A stretch of 64,000 bases of DNA from Rhodopseudomonas palustris (GTDB lineage Bacteria > Pseudomonadota > Alphaproteobacteria > Rhizobiales > Xanthobacteraceae): contig NZ_CP041387.1 of assembly GCF_007005445.1 (NCBI RefSeq), positions 1,054,001-1,118,000 on the forward strand, written 5' to 3'. How positions within the stretch are numbered: position 1 is the first letter of the stretch; each line of letters begins with the position of its first letter. Made by a program: the position numbers and the translations under genes. Positions 1 to 8,519 of the stretch are shown here, in pieces. Below the pieces are notes generated by a model, which was not told the origin of the DNA, searched no databases, and saw nothing but the letters and a program-made list of their open reading frames with translations.

Positions 1-1
1 C

Positions 2-682
2 GCGCTCGGCGTCTCCACGACGCTGTCCGGCGCGATGGCGTATCGGTCGGCGCGGCTGATGCAGCAACTGACCTCGACCCGCGCCGAGCTGGTGCGGATG
101 TCCCGTACCGACACGCTGACCGGGTTGCTCAATCGCCGCGGTTTCGACGAGGCCGCTGCGACATTGCTGGGGCGGGCGAGTTTCACCGGCCAGCCTGTCG
201 TTGCGCTGATGTGCGACCTCGACCGCTTCAAGGCGATCAACGATCACTACGGCCACACGATCGGCGACCGCGTGCTCGCCGAGATCGGCGGCATTCTGCG
301 TGACTTCGCTGCGCCGCGCGGCATGCTGATCGCCCGTCACGGCGGTGAGGAATTCGCCGGACTGATCGTCGGCGTCAGCGACGAGCAGGCGAACGACTAC
401 GCGCTGGAGCTGTGCCGGCGGTGCGCAACCGAGGTGGCGTGCGACGGCCGCCGGGTTGCGGTGACGATGAGCTTCGGCCTCGCTACCTATGGCGGCGGCG
501 ACCTGTCGTCGCTGATGCGCCGCGCCGATCTGGCGCTGTATCGTGCCAAGGATCTCGGGCGGAATTGCGTCGTGCAGCTCGACGCCTGCGCGACCTTACC
601 CACCGCGTCGGCGGAACCGTCAGGCGGGATGCGAGAAGCCGAGATAGCTGGCGACCACCGCCTCGTTGCGGGCGACCTCTGA
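2..682 (+). CDS. GGDEF diguanylate cyclase, C-terminal part (5' end outside window)
   Basis: The frame is open at the left edge, so the N-terminal sensor part is missing; the first Met in view is at 35. A short helical linker leads into a complete GGDEF domain that would make c-di-GMP from two GTP. Visible motifs are DTLTGLLNRRGF at the domain start, the metal/GTP region CDLDRFKAINDHYGH and the active-site loop HGGEEF. The RxxD inhibitory site expected five residues before GGEEF is not present (PRGM occupies that place), so product inhibition through this site is unlikely. The 3' end overlaps the convergent livF by 63 bp. Confidence 0.9.
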   Translation, partial: ALGVSTTLSGAMAYRSARLMQQLTSTRAELVRMSRTDTLTGLLNRRGFDEAAATLLGRASFTGQPVVALMCDLDRFKAINDHYGHTIGDRVLAEIGGILRDFAAPRGMLIARHGGEEFAGLIVGVSDEQANDYALELCRRCATEVACDGRRVAVTMSFGLATYGGGDLSSLMRRADLALYRAKDLGRNCVVQLDACATLPTASAEPSGGMREAEIAGDHRLVAGDL

Positions 683-1339
683 GGCCGGCCCGTCGAGAAC
701 GAACTCGCCGAGCTCCATCACATAGGCGCGGTCGGCGATTGCGAGCGCGGCCTTTGCGTTCTGCTCCACCAGCAGCACCGATACGCCGGCTTCGCGCAGT
801 TCGCCGACGATGCGGAAGATGTCGGCAACGATGATCGGGGCGAGGCCGAGGCTCGGCTCGTCGAGCATCAGCAGCTTCGGCGCGCCCATCAGCGCGCGGC
901 CCATCGCCAGCATCTGCTGCTCGCCGCCGGAGAGTGTGCCGGCGAGCTGCTTGCGCCGCTCCTTGAGTCGCGGAAACAGGTTGTAGACGCGTTCCTGCGA
1001 TTGCGCCGCCACCGGCTTGGCGATCCGGAAGGCGCCGAGCTCGAGATTGTCCTCGACCGTCATGGTGGCGAACAGCTCGCGATGCTCGGGCACCAGCGAG
1101 AGGCCGCTCGCGACGCGGTCCTCGATGTCGAGCCGCGCGACGTCGATGCCGTCGAAAGTGATGCGGCCCTTCAGCGGCAGCACGCCCATCGCGGCGCTGA
1201 GCAGGGTGGTCTTGCCGGCGCCGTTGGCGCCGACCACGGTGACGATCTCGCGCGTCCGCACCTCGAGCGACACGTTTCGCACCGCTTCGACCTTGCCATA
1301 GGATACCGAGACGCCGGATACCGAAAGCAAAGCGGTCAT
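620..1339 (-). CDS. livF: Branched-chain amino acid-type ABC transporter ATP-binding protein LivF
   Basis: A 239-residue ABC ATPase that would power a HAAT-family importer at the inner membrane. Walker A (GANGAGKTT), the ABC signature (LSGGEQQMLAMGRAL) and Walker B (LLMLDEPSLGL) are all present, and length and sequence fit LivF. The ATG at 1337-1339 was chosen because the reading frame upstream of it is low-complexity Arg-rich shadow sequence, and because this ATG overlaps the stop of the upstream livM-livG gene as ATGA, implying translational coupling. It is the last gene of a leftward livH/livM-livG/livF operon. The substrate cannot be read from the sequence; in this bacterial group such systems carry amino acids or aromatic acids. 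Confidence 0.93.
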   Translation of the reverse strand: MTALLSVSGVSVSYGKVEAVRNVSLEVRTREIVTVVGANGAGKTTLLSAAMGVLPLKGRITFDGIDVARLDIEDRVASGLSLVPEHRELFATMTVEDNLELGAFRIAKPVAAQSQERVYNLFPRLKERRKQLAGTLSGGEQQMLAMGRALMGAPKLLMLDEPSLGLAPIIVADIFRIVGELREAGVSVLLVEQNAKAALAIADRAYVMELGEFVLDGPASEVARNEAVVASYLGFSHPA

Positions 1340-3105
1340 GCCAGCGCTCCGAGATAGGCCTTGATCACGTCCGGATTGGTCTTGATCGCGTCGGGCGTGC
1401 CTTCTGCGATCCTTGTACCGAAGTCGAGCACGACGATGCGGTCGGCGAGGTCCATCACGAAGCCCATGTCGTGCTCGACCAGCAGCACCGACATGCCGCT
1501 GTCCTTGAGCTGGCGCAGCAGCGCTGCGAGCCGCTGTTTCTCCATGTGGCGCAGGCCGGCGGCCGGTTCGTCGAGCAGCAGCAGCTCGGGATCGGCGCAC
1601 AGCGCACGCGCGATCTCGACGATGCGCTGCTGGCCGAGCGACAGGCTGCCTGCGAGCTGATCGATCTCGGCGCCGAGACCGACGCGCTCGATCTGCCGCG
1701 CGGCCTCGGCGAGCAGCTTGGCCTCGTCGCCGCGATCGAACCGTAGCATGCTGGTGATCGCGCCGGAGCGGCCGCGCAGATGCGCGCCGATCGCGACGTT
1801 CTCCAGCACGGTCATGTCCGGCACCAGCTTGACGTGCTGGAAGGTGCGGGCGATGCCGAGCTTCACCACTTCCTGCGGCGGGGTGTTGTCGACCGGCTTG
1901 CCGTGCACTTCGATCCGGCCGCCGGTGGTGGTGAGGATGCCGGTGATCAGGTTGAAGGTGGTCGACTTGCCCGCGCCGTTGGGGCCGATCAGCGCGACGA
2001 TCTCGGCGGCGTTGACCTCGAACGACACATCGTTGACGGCGACCACGCCGCCGAACTGTTTTCGCGCCCGCTCCACTTTCAACAGCGGTGCGGCGGAGCT
2101 GCCCACCCGCTCACGTGAGGGCAGGCCGCCGGCCTTTCCGGTGGCGGTGCGGCGAAAATTCAGCGGCACCAGATTGGCGAGCCACGGCCACACGCCGCCG
2201 GGCGCAAGCTGCAACAGCACCACCAGGAGGATGCCGAACACGATGATCTCGAGCTGGCCCTGGCCGCCGAACAGCAGCGGCAGATAGCCCTGCAGCACCT
2301 CTTTCAGAATGATGACGATCGCGGCGCCGAGCACGCCGCCCCAGACATAGCCGGCGCCGCCGACCACGGCGATGAACAGATATTCGATGCCGGCCTGCGG
2401 CCCGAACGGCGTCGGGTTCACGTTGCGCTGGAAATGCGCGTACAGCCAGCCCGACAGGCCGGCCAGCACCGCCGCGTAGATGAACACGAGCAGCTTGGCA
2501 CGCGCGGTCTGCACCCCGAATGCTTCGGCGGCGACATGGCCGCGGCGCAGCGCGCGAATGGCGCGGCCGGTGCGGCTGTCGAGCAGGTTCATGGTCAGCA
2601 CCGCGCTGATCAGCACCATCGCCCAGATCACGAAATAGATGCTGTGGGGATCGTACATGTCGATCGGGCCGATCGACAGCGGAGGCACCCGGGAGATGCC
2701 GTCGTTGCGGCCGAGGAAGTCGAGCTTGCTGAACAGATAATACAGCGCGATGCCCCAGGCGATGGTGCCGAGAGGCAGATAGTGGCCGGACAGCCGCACC
2801 GTCATCAGCCCGAGCAGCACCGCGGCGATGCCGGCGACCGCGAGCGAGGCCGGCAGTGCCAGCCACGGCGACAGGCCGTAGACCGTGGTGATGTAGGCGG
2901 TGGTGTAGGCGCCGAAGCCGCAGAACGCGGCCTGGCCGAACGAGGTGAGGCCGCCGACGCCGGTGAGCAGCACCAGCCCCATCGCCACCAGCGCGGCAAG
3001 GCCGATATTGTCGAGCAGCACGATCCAGAACGGCGGAATCCCCGGGATCAGCGGCAGCGCCGTCATCGCGGCGGCGAACAGGAGAACCGGCAACCAACGC
3101 GTCAT
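1336..3105 (-). CDS. Fused LivM permease - LivG ATPase of a branched-chain amino acid-type ABC transporter
   Basis: One 589-residue protein joins two importer subunits that are usually separate. Residues about 1-330 are a LivM-type permease with many hydrophobic segments ([20 protein letters not shown] near the start, and conserved [19 protein letters not shown]). After a short linker rich in Gly, Arg and Ser, residues about 345-589 form a LivG ATPase with Walker [27 protein letters not shown], signature [15 protein letters not shown] and Walker [12 protein letters not shown]. The ATG at 3103-3105 begins a typical membrane-leading [10 protein letters not shown]. The gene lies 5 nt after livH and overlaps livF by 4 nt. 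The fusion is uninterrupted, so it is a genuine composite gene and not a missed boundary. Confidence 0.92.
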   Translation of the reverse strand: MTRWLPVLLFAAAMTALPLIPGIPPFWIVLLDNIGLAALVAMGLVLLTGVGGLTSFGQAAFCGFGAYTTAYITTVYGLSPWLALPASLAVAGIAAVLLGLMTVRLSGHYLPLGTIAWGIALYYLFSKLDFLGRNDGISRVPPLSIGPIDMYDPHSIYFVIWAMVLISAVLTMNLLDSRTGRAIRALRRGHVAAEAFGVQTARAKLLVFIYAAVLAGLSGWLYAHFQRNVNPTPFGPQAGIEYLFIAVVGGAGYVWGGVLGAAIVIILKEVLQGYLPLLFGGQGQLEIIVFGILLVVLLQLAPGGVWPWLANLVPLNFRRTATGKAGGLPSRERVGSSAAPLLKVERARKQFGGVVAVNDVSFEVNAAEIVALIGPNGAGKSTTFNLITGILTTTGGRIEVHGKPVDNTPPQEVVKLGIARTFQHVKLVPDMTVLENVAIGAHLRGRSGAITSMLRFDRGDEAKLLAEAARQIERVGLGAEIDQLAGSLSLGQQRIVEIARALCADPELLLLDEPAAGLRHMEKQRLAALLRQLKDSGMSVLLVEHDMGFVMDLADRIVVLDFGTRIAEGTPDAIKTNPDVIKAYLGALA

Positions 3106-3110
3106 CGCGG

Positions 3111-4151
3111 TCAGTCCTTCTCTTCTTCGACCGCGGGGGCGGTGAGCGATCGCAGCACCAGCACCGGCAGGATCAGCGTGAAGACGATCACCTCCTTGTA
3201 GTTCGAGGCGTAGAACGAAGAGAACGACTCGACGATGCCGACGACGACCGCGGCGACGGCGGTGAGCGGGTAGCTGACCAGACCGCCGATGATCGCCGCG
3301 ACGAAGCCCTTCAACCCGATCAGGAAGCCGGTGTCGTAATACAGCGTGGTGATCGGCACGATCAGGATGCCGGAGATCGCGCCGATCACCGAGGCGAGCA
3401 GGAATGCGATCTGGCCGGAGAGTGAGGTGCGGATGCCGACCAGCCGCGCCCCGAGCCGGTTGACCGCGGTGGCGCGCAGCGCCTTGCCGTAGCGGGTGAA
3501 GCCGAAGAACAGCCATAACGCCGCCATCAGCGCCAGCGTGATGCCGTAAACCGCCAGACTCTGCCCGGTGAACAGCAGCGGCCCGACGCTGAGCGCGACG
3601 TCCGATAGCGGCGGTCCGCGCAGCCCTTCGGCGCCGAAAAACACCAGGCCGAAGCCCTGCAGCGCCAGATGGCAGCCGACCGAGGCGATCAGCAGTACCA
3701 GCACCGAAGTATGCGCAAGCGGCTGGAATGCGATGCGATACAGAAACAGGCCGATCGCCGCGACGATCAGCAGCGACAGTGCGATGTTGACCGCGACCCC
3801 CGGCTTGTAAGGCGGCAGCAGCGTCGCCAGCGCCAGCACGGCTGCCGGAAACGCGATATAGATCAGCGCAGCCCGCACCACCTTGGCGAGATGCAAGGAT
3901 CTGCGCGCGCCGAACAGCTCGAAGCCGAACGCGACCAGCCCCATCACCAGTGCGAGCTGGGCGGTGCCGGGCACGCCGCCGGCCGACAGCGTCGCGTAGG
4001 TGAGAGCGCCGAAGGTGATGAATTCGCCCTGTGGGATCAGAATGACACGCGTCACCGCGAACACCAGCACCAGCGCCAGGCCGAGCAGTGCGTAGATCGC
4101 GCCATTGGTGACGCCGTCCTGCAACAGGAACAGCAGAATCGTGGTGTTCAC
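3111..4151 (-). CDS. livH: Branched-chain amino acid-type ABC transporter permease LivH
   Basis: A 346-residue inner-membrane permease of the LivH family, first gene of the leftward liv operon. It opens with the characteristic [23 protein letters not shown] and [12 protein letters not shown], and carries [15 protein letters not shown], the conserved cytoplasmic loop that contacts the ATPase, followed by [14 protein letters not shown] chose the GTG at 4149-4151 because GGGAGGGG lies a few bases upstream; an in-frame start further up would add 31 residues that do not look like permease and would run into the intergenic palindrome. It pairs with the LivM domain to form the membrane channel. Confidence 0.9.
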   Translation of the reverse strand: MNTTILLFLLQDGVTNGAIYALLGLALVLVFAVTRVILIPQGEFITFGALTYATLSAGGVPGTAQLALVMGLVAFGFELFGARRSLHLAKVVRAALIYIAFPAAVLALATLLPPYKPGVAVNIALSLLIVAAIGLFLYRIAFQPLAHTSVLVLLIASVGCHLALQGFGLVFFGAEGLRGPPLSDVALSVGPLLFTGQSLAVYGITLALMAALWLFFGFTRYGKALRATAVNRLGARLVGIRTSLSGQIAFLLASVIGAISGILIVPITTLYYDTGFLIGLKGFVAAIIGGLVSYPLTAVAAVVVGIVESFSSFYASNYKEVIVFTLILPVLVLRSLTAPAVEEEKD

Positions 4152-4229
4152 GCGAACGTCCCCTCCCGCGAAGGCGCGTCGTTGCGCGCCTCCATCCGCC
4201 GGCAGTTGAATTCTGCTCAGGCTATTTGA

Positions 4230-4256
4230 TATGGTGCATAACAATTATCGACTATA
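4230..4256. promoter_or_regulatory. Imperfect 27-bp palindrome, candidate MarR operator
   Basis: A palindrome centred at 4243 lies between livH (start 4151) and the marR-type gene (start 4318). Its left arm TATGGTGCATAA and right arm TTATCGACTATA match at nine of twelve positions across a 3-bp centre. The AT-rich sequence stands out from the GC-rich surroundings and sits where both divergent promoters should be. Repression of both genes by the neighbouring MarR protein is inference from this placement. Confidence 0.55.
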
Positions 4257-4317
4257 AGCTCAAGGCCCGCGAACGCGTCGCGCGGCCGTTGCGCTGATCA
4301 GGATCACGAGCCCGGCG

Positions 4318-4836
4318 ATGACCGCATCGAAAACCGCCGCCGTCGCCAAGCCGGCGCGAGCCGCGCGCAAGGCATCGCCGGTCGAGCCCGCCGCCGAGGC
4401 GTCCGAGCTGATGATGGGCGAACTGTCGGAGCTGCTCGGCTACGCGCTGAAGCGGGCCCAGCTTCGCGTGTTCGAGGACTTTCTACATTCGGTCGAGCCC
4501 GTGCAACTGACTCCGGCTCAGTTCTCGGTGCTGTTGTTGCTGGATGCCAATCCCGGACGCAACCAGACCGAAATCGCCACCACGCTCGGCATCCTGCGGC
4601 CGAATTTCGTGGCGATGCTCGATGCGCTCGAGAGTCGCGGCCTGTGCCTGCGCACCCGCTCCCCGAGCGACCGGCGCTCGCACATCCTGATGCTGACCGA
4701 CAAGGGCCGCGCGACGCTGGCGCGCGCCAAGAAGCTGGTGGCGACCCGTCACGAAGCGCGGCTCACGGCACTGCTAGGGCCGGACAATCGCGATGCGCTG
4801 CTGGCGATGCTGGCCAAGATCGCCCGGGAGTTCTGA
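4318..4836 (+). CDS. MarR-family transcriptional regulator
   Basis: A 172-residue winged-helix regulator. After a low-complexity Ala/Lys/Pro N-terminus of about 30 residues, the MarR fold covers roughly residues 32-170: the helix LTPAQFSVLLLLDANPGRNQTEIATTLG, the recognition helix region LRPNFVAMLDALESRGL and the wing RSPSDRRSHILMLTDKG with the typical Asp-Arg-Arg-Ser. MarR proteins bind palindromic DNA as dimers and let go on binding a small phenolic or other aromatic ligand. It is divergent from the liv operon with a strong palindrome between them, so it is the likely repressor of that importer. The ligand is unknown; an aromatic acid is a reasonable guess only. Confidence 0.88.
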   Translation: MTASKTAAVAKPARAARKASPVEPAAEASELMMGELSELLGYALKRAQLRVFEDFLHSVEPVQLTPAQFSVLLLLDANPGRNQTEIATTLGILRPNFVAMLDALESRGLCLRTRSPSDRRSHILMLTDKGRATLARAKKLVATRHEARLTALLGPDNRDALLAMLAKIAREF

Positions 4837-4859
4837 GCGCGCCGGCGCTGCCGCCACGA

Positions 4860-5261
4860 TCAGCTCTTTTTGAAGCACCGCTTGTCGTTCCCCGGGCAGG
4901 GATCGACCTCCCGCACCGACGCGGTGATCGAGTTGAGTTCGATCACCGCGCGCTTTCGTTTGGCCACCAGGAAGCGGTCGACGAACGCGACGGAGGTTGC
5001 CTTCAGGGTGACGACAGCTTCCGCTCGTTCGGCGCGGACGATGAAGTCCTCGGCTTCCTCAGGCGTCAGCGAGCGGCAGAACCGCACGACGGCGGCGGCC
5101 GGCGACACGTAGCGGGTGAAAGGTCCGGCAGCCTGTTTCGTCGGCGTTTGTTTCGGTGCCGCAGATTTCGGTGCCGCAGATTTCGGTGCTGCCTTCGCTT
5201 TCGATTTTGCGTTCGACTTCGCTTTGGCCTTTGTTGTTGATCTCCCTGCTCCGCCTGCCAT
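4860..5261 (-). CDS. Hypothetical protein with Lys/Ala-rich N-terminus
   Basis: No family recognised. The first 45 or so residues are made of Lys, Ala, Ser and Pro, including the tandem APKSAAPKSAAPK, and look disordered and basic. The remaining part (FTRYVSPAAAVVRFCRSLTPEEAEDFIVRAERAEAVV...) is compact and mixed, and ends with CPGNDKRCFKKS. I placed the start at the ATG at 5259-5261 because GAGGAG sits 6 nt upstream; a further ATG at 5277-5279 overlaps the stop of the upstream lipoprotein gene as ATGA and would add six residues. The tight linkage suggests co-expression with that lipoprotein. The basic tail could bind nucleic acid or cell-envelope polymers; this is not shown. Confidence 0.6.
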   Translation of the reverse strand: MAGGAGRSTTKAKAKSNAKSKAKAAPKSAAPKSAAPKQTPTKQAAGPFTRYVSPAAAVVRFCRSLTPEEAEDFIVRAERAEAVVTLKATSVAFVDRFLVAKRKRAVIELNSITASVREVDPCPGNDKRCFKKS

Positions 5262-5275
5262 CATTGTCTCCTCGG

Positions 5276-6319
5276 TCATTGTGCCGGGTAAAGCTGCAGC
5301 TCACGACGCTTCATCTGGTCGATCGCGATCACGGCGAGCACCTCGGACGGCGTTCCGCCGCCGGTGACGCGATCGCCGACGTAGAGGGTCTGCGAGCCGC
5401 CCGTGCGGCGGGTCGCTGCAGTCGGGGCCGTGCCGGTGCGCGGCGCCGTGAACAGATAGGTCCGCAGTGATGCAAGATCGACGACGCGATCCCCGGCGAG
5501 GGCCAGCGCGATCGCGACCTGATGCACGTCGCTGCGCTTGGCGCTCGCGGTCAATTGCGCGTCGGCGAGCTCGAACGCGGTGGTGACGCGGGTGAACACG
5601 ACGCTCGGCGTGGCGCTCGCGTTCAAGGTGGTGGTGAACACCAGCTTGTCGGTCATCGCCGGGACCGCGCCGTGATTGCTGCCGGCGAGATTGCCGAACA
5701 GCGTCAGCTCGATGAAATCTTTGACCAGTTTCTCGACGCCGATCCGCCCGGTGATCGGATAGATGTAGTTCGCCGCGACGATCTGCCCGTCGCAATAGCG
5801 GCCTCGCGCCGGGTCGTTCAACGTCTTGAGCAGATAGCCGAAGGTGTCGGTGACGGTGAAGGTACGTTGGTTGCTGCGCTTGCGCAGCGCGCCGGCGCCG
5901 ACGTTCAGCCTGAACACGTGCTCGGGCAGGATCCGCAGCAGGTTGGCCTGCGAGGTCAGGTCGTTGTCTTCGGTGATGTTGAGGTCGAAATTATAGGCGA
6001 CGCCGGTCTTGTAGAACGTGTCGATCATCGTCCGGACCTTGCCGTAGGCAGGGCCAGGAAACAGTTCGGGGCCGAAGCTGCTGGTCGCTTCGCGATCCCC
6101 GGCGTAGGTGACGCTGAGCTGCTGGGCGATCGGATCGCCGCTCGCGGCGAGCTTGTCGATCCAGGCGATCACCACGGTCTGGACCGCGTCCCGCGTCTCG
6201 CAGCGGATGCGCTTGACGATGTCGGGCGTGTCGACCCCGGAGAAATCCTCCGGCAGCGGGTGGATCGCGCACCCGGTCAGCAGCACGGCCATCCCAGCCG
6301 AAACGATGCTCTTCCACAT
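5276..6319 (-). CDS. Putative outer-membrane or periplasmic lipoprotein, function unknown
   Basis: A 347-residue exported protein. The N-terminus MWKSIVSAGMAVLLTGCAIHP is a clear lipoprotein signal with lipobox LLTGC, so Cys17 should be lipid-modified; the next residues (AIHP) lack the Asp+2 that would hold it in the inner membrane. The rest is soluble and rich in Thr, Val and Ala, with no enzymatic motif I recognise. It is the first gene of a two-gene leftward unit, overlapping the small basic protein by 4 nt. Its product may be a secreted or surface scaffold; I give no function. Confidence 0.75.
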   Translation of the reverse strand: MWKSIVSAGMAVLLTGCAIHPLPEDFSGVDTPDIVKRIRCETRDAVQTVVIAWIDKLAASGDPIAQQLSVTYAGDREATSSFGPELFPGPAYGKVRTMIDTFYKTGVAYNFDLNITEDNDLTSQANLLRILPEHVFRLNVGAGALRKRSNQRTFTVTDTFGYLLKTLNDPARGRYCDGQIVAANYIYPITGRIGVEKLVKDFIELTLFGNLAGSNHGAVPAMTDKLVFTTTLNASATPSVVFTRVTTAFELADAQLTASAKRSDVHQVAIALALAGDRVVDLASLRTYLFTAPRTGTAPTAATRRTGGSQTLYVGDRVTGGGTPSEVLAVIAIDQMKRRELQLYPAQ

Positions 6320-6449
6320 CGCGTGCCTCGGGCAATGACACGAACAACGACAAAACGACGAACCAAAATGATCGCCGACTATACGCCGGCGCTTCGTCGA
6401 GTCTGTGGTTTCGATGCAACTATGAGGCGAAATCGCGTCTGTGTCGCTA

Positions 6450-8180
6450 CTACGGGAGTACTTCCCGGCGTTCGGAGAGGCGGGCGTCGAGCGCGGCGCG
6501 CTTGTCGGCCAGCAGGCCGTGGTCGGCGGCTTCGATCACGTCGAACAGCTCCTGCGCTTCGGTGATCCGGGTGACGGTGACGTAGTCGGCGCCGGCCTGG
6601 TACATCGCCTCGACATCGGTCAGCAGATCCGCCGTGGCGACGATCTGCGCGGTCGGATTGAGGGCCCGGACGTGGCGCACCAGCCGCTCGTTGGTGGCGC
6701 CCTTCAGCAGCGAATCCGGCACGCTGAGGATGATGATCTCGGCCTTGGCGACGCCGGCGTGCAGCAGCGTGTCGACGTTGCTGATGTCGCCGTAGATCAC
6801 GTGCATGCCCCGCTCGGTGAGGGTGCGGTACACCGTCGGGTTGAAGTCGATCACGCTGATCTGCTTGAGCCGCTCGGGCGCGTGGCGCTCGATTTCGCTG
6901 ACCAGGGCGCTTGCGGCGCGGAAGAAGCCGAGGATGACGATGCGATGCACCGCGCCGTGGCCGGCCTCGGCGGCGGCGTCGGCGCCGCTCTGCTGCTGGC
7001 CGAGATCGCGGAAGCCGAGCCTGGTCATCGTCCCGATCGCGCCGCGGGTGATCGGATCGCTGCGCATGATCACGAAGGTCGACAGCACCGCCAGCAATAC
7101 GAAGGCGAACGAGGCGGCGCTCGCGGTTTGGGTGCCGATGTGGCCGGCGGCGATGCCGGTCTGGATCACCACCAGCGAAAATTCGCTGATCTGCGCCAGA
7201 TTGAGCGCCGGCAGCAGGCTGGCGCGCAGGCCCTGCTTCATCAGATACAGCGGCACGAAGGTGGTGAGCAGCCGGCTCGCGAGCGTGAAGACCGCGATCG
7301 CCAGCGCCAGCCCGATCACCGAGCCGTTCGGGATCGGGATCGTCATGCCGAGCGCGACGAAGAACAGGGTGATGAAGAAATCCCGCAGCGTCGTCACCTT
7401 GGCGGTGACGTCGAGCGCATAGGGGAAGGTCGACAACGACACGCCGGCGACCAGCGCGCCCATCTCGCGCGACAGGTGCAGCCGCTCGGCGGTTTCGCCG
7501 ATCAGGAAGCACCAGGCCAGAGCCCCGAGCAGCACCAGTTCGGGCGTGCGGGCGATGCGATGGAACAGCCAGGGCAGCACATAGCGCGACAGCAGCAGCG
7601 CGGTCGCGACCAGCGCGGCGACGCGGCCGACCGAGATCAGCAGCACGGAGATCTGGAGGTCGGCGAGACTGGGCTGCACCGCCAGGAACAGGATCGCGAA
7701 GATGTCTTGCAGCACCAGGATACCGAGTGTGATCCGGCCGGGCAGGGTGTCGAGCTCGCGCTTCTCGTACAGCACCTTGACGATGATCACGGTGGACGAC
7801 AGCGCGCAGGCCACCGTCAGGTACAGCGCGTCGAAATGGCCGCCGCCGAACGCCAGCCCGATGCCGACGAAGAACGCGATGCCGAGCAGCACGCCGCCGG
7901 CGATCTGGCCACCGGCCGCGACCAGGATCACCGGGCCGGCGCGGATGATCTTCTTCAGGTCGATCTCCAGCCCGATCATGAACAGCATGAAGATCAGGCC
8001 GAGTTCGGAGATCACCGCGATCGAGTTCTCCGACTTGACCCAGCCGAGGCCGAACGGGCCGATCACGAAGCCGGCGACGAGGTAGGCGAGGATCAGCGGC
8101 TGGCGGAAAAAATGCGCGACCAGTCCGAGCAGCCAGGCGAACAGGATGCTCAGCGTGATATCGCCAATCAGTTCGTGCAT
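6450..8180 (-). CDS. CPA2-family cation:proton antiporter with C-terminal TrkA-N-like domain
   Basis: A 576-residue protein: residues about 1-385 are a multi-spanning Na+/H+ exchanger domain (MHELIGDITLSILFAWLLG, GPFGLGWV, ISELGLIFMLFMIGLEID, REMGALVAGVSLS), followed by a cytosolic domain from about residue 420 resembling TrkA-N. It resembles KefB/YbaL-type monovalent-cation/proton antiporters used for potassium efflux or pH control. In the nucleotide site, the usual GxGxxG is replaced by GFFRAA, so ligand binding may differ. The ATG at 8178-8180 was chosen because the upstream extension has no membrane character and the family begins at this point. Confidence 0.88.
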   Translation of the reverse strand: MHELIGDITLSILFAWLLGLVAHFFRQPLILAYLVAGFVIGPFGLGWVKSENSIAVISELGLIFMLFMIGLEIDLKKIIRAGPVILVAAGGQIAGGVLLGIAFFVGIGLAFGGGHFDALYLTVACALSSTVIIVKVLYEKRELDTLPGRITLGILVLQDIFAILFLAVQPSLADLQISVLLISVGRVAALVATALLLSRYVLPWLFHRIARTPELVLLGALAWCFLIGETAERLHLSREMGALVAGVSLSTFPYALDVTAKVTTLRDFFITLFFVALGMTIPIPNGSVIGLALAIAVFTLASRLLTTFVPLYLMKQGLRASLLPALNLAQISEFSLVVIQTGIAAGHIGTQTASAASFAFVLLAVLSTFVIMRSDPITRGAIGTMTRLGFRDLGQQQSGADAAAEAGHGAVHRIVILGFFRAASALVSEIERHAPERLKQISVIDFNPTVYRTLTERGMHVIYGDISNVDTLLHAGVAKAEIIILSVPDSLLKGATNERLVRHVRALNPTAQIVATADLLTDVEAMYQAGADYVTVTRITEAQELFDVIEAADHGLLADKRAALDARLSERREVLP

Positions 8181-8292
8181 GCACCCGCCGCCGTGGAACG
8201 CCCTGACGCGAACAGTAAAGGGACAGCCACGCGGAAACAATGCATCGGACGCCCGGCTCGCCGAACGGGACGCCTTCGCTTGCTGCGTACCC

Positions 8293-8484
8293 GTGAGTCT
8301 CTGGCTGACATGCCTGATTCTGTCGGCCGGCGCACCGGCTTTGGCGCAATCGCCCACCACGCACCCAGCGCTCCCGCTCCGCCCCACCACCAGCCGGCCA
8401 AGCGGGCGATTGGAGCGGGATCGGCCGCCTCCGATGGGTAGCCCTGCACCTCGGATGCTTCCCTTTATACCGCCCGCGCTTTAG
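8293..8484 (+). CDS. Possible small exported Pro-rich peptide (weak)
   Basis: A 63-residue frame starting at GTG 8293 begins with VSLWLTCLILSAGAPALAQS, which has the form of a signal peptide with an Ala-Leu-Ala cleavage site, followed by a Pro/Arg/Ser-rich tail. There is no convincing ribosome binding site, and the frame ends just before the hairpin upstream of the cyclase gene. The 8181-8519 gap has no other gene-like content. It may be a decayed or spurious frame. Confidence 0.25.
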   Translation: MSLWLTCLILSAGAPALAQSPTTHPALPLRPTTSRPSGRLERDRPPPMGSPAPRMLPFIPPAL

Positions 8485-8506
8485 GTTGCCGGCCACGGCG
8501 GCAACC
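8484..8506. other. Small inverted repeat in the 5' leader of the cyclase gene
   Basis: GGTTGCCG and CGGCAACC form perfect 8-bp arms around a 7-nt loop, 13 nt before the cyclase start codon. It has no U-run, so it could be a leader stem affecting translation or the end of an upstream transcript. No function is shown. Confidence 0.35.
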
Positions 8507-8519
8507 AGGGCTGGGCGGC

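Noticed and set aside
6441..8441. A 666-codon rightward open frame opposite the antiporter gene, and similar long frames opposite other genes (for example 50109-52415 leftward and 42484-44370 leftward)
   Set aside because: They are GC-rich antisense shadows: Arg, His, Asp and Gln-rich products without domains, opposite well-recognised genes.
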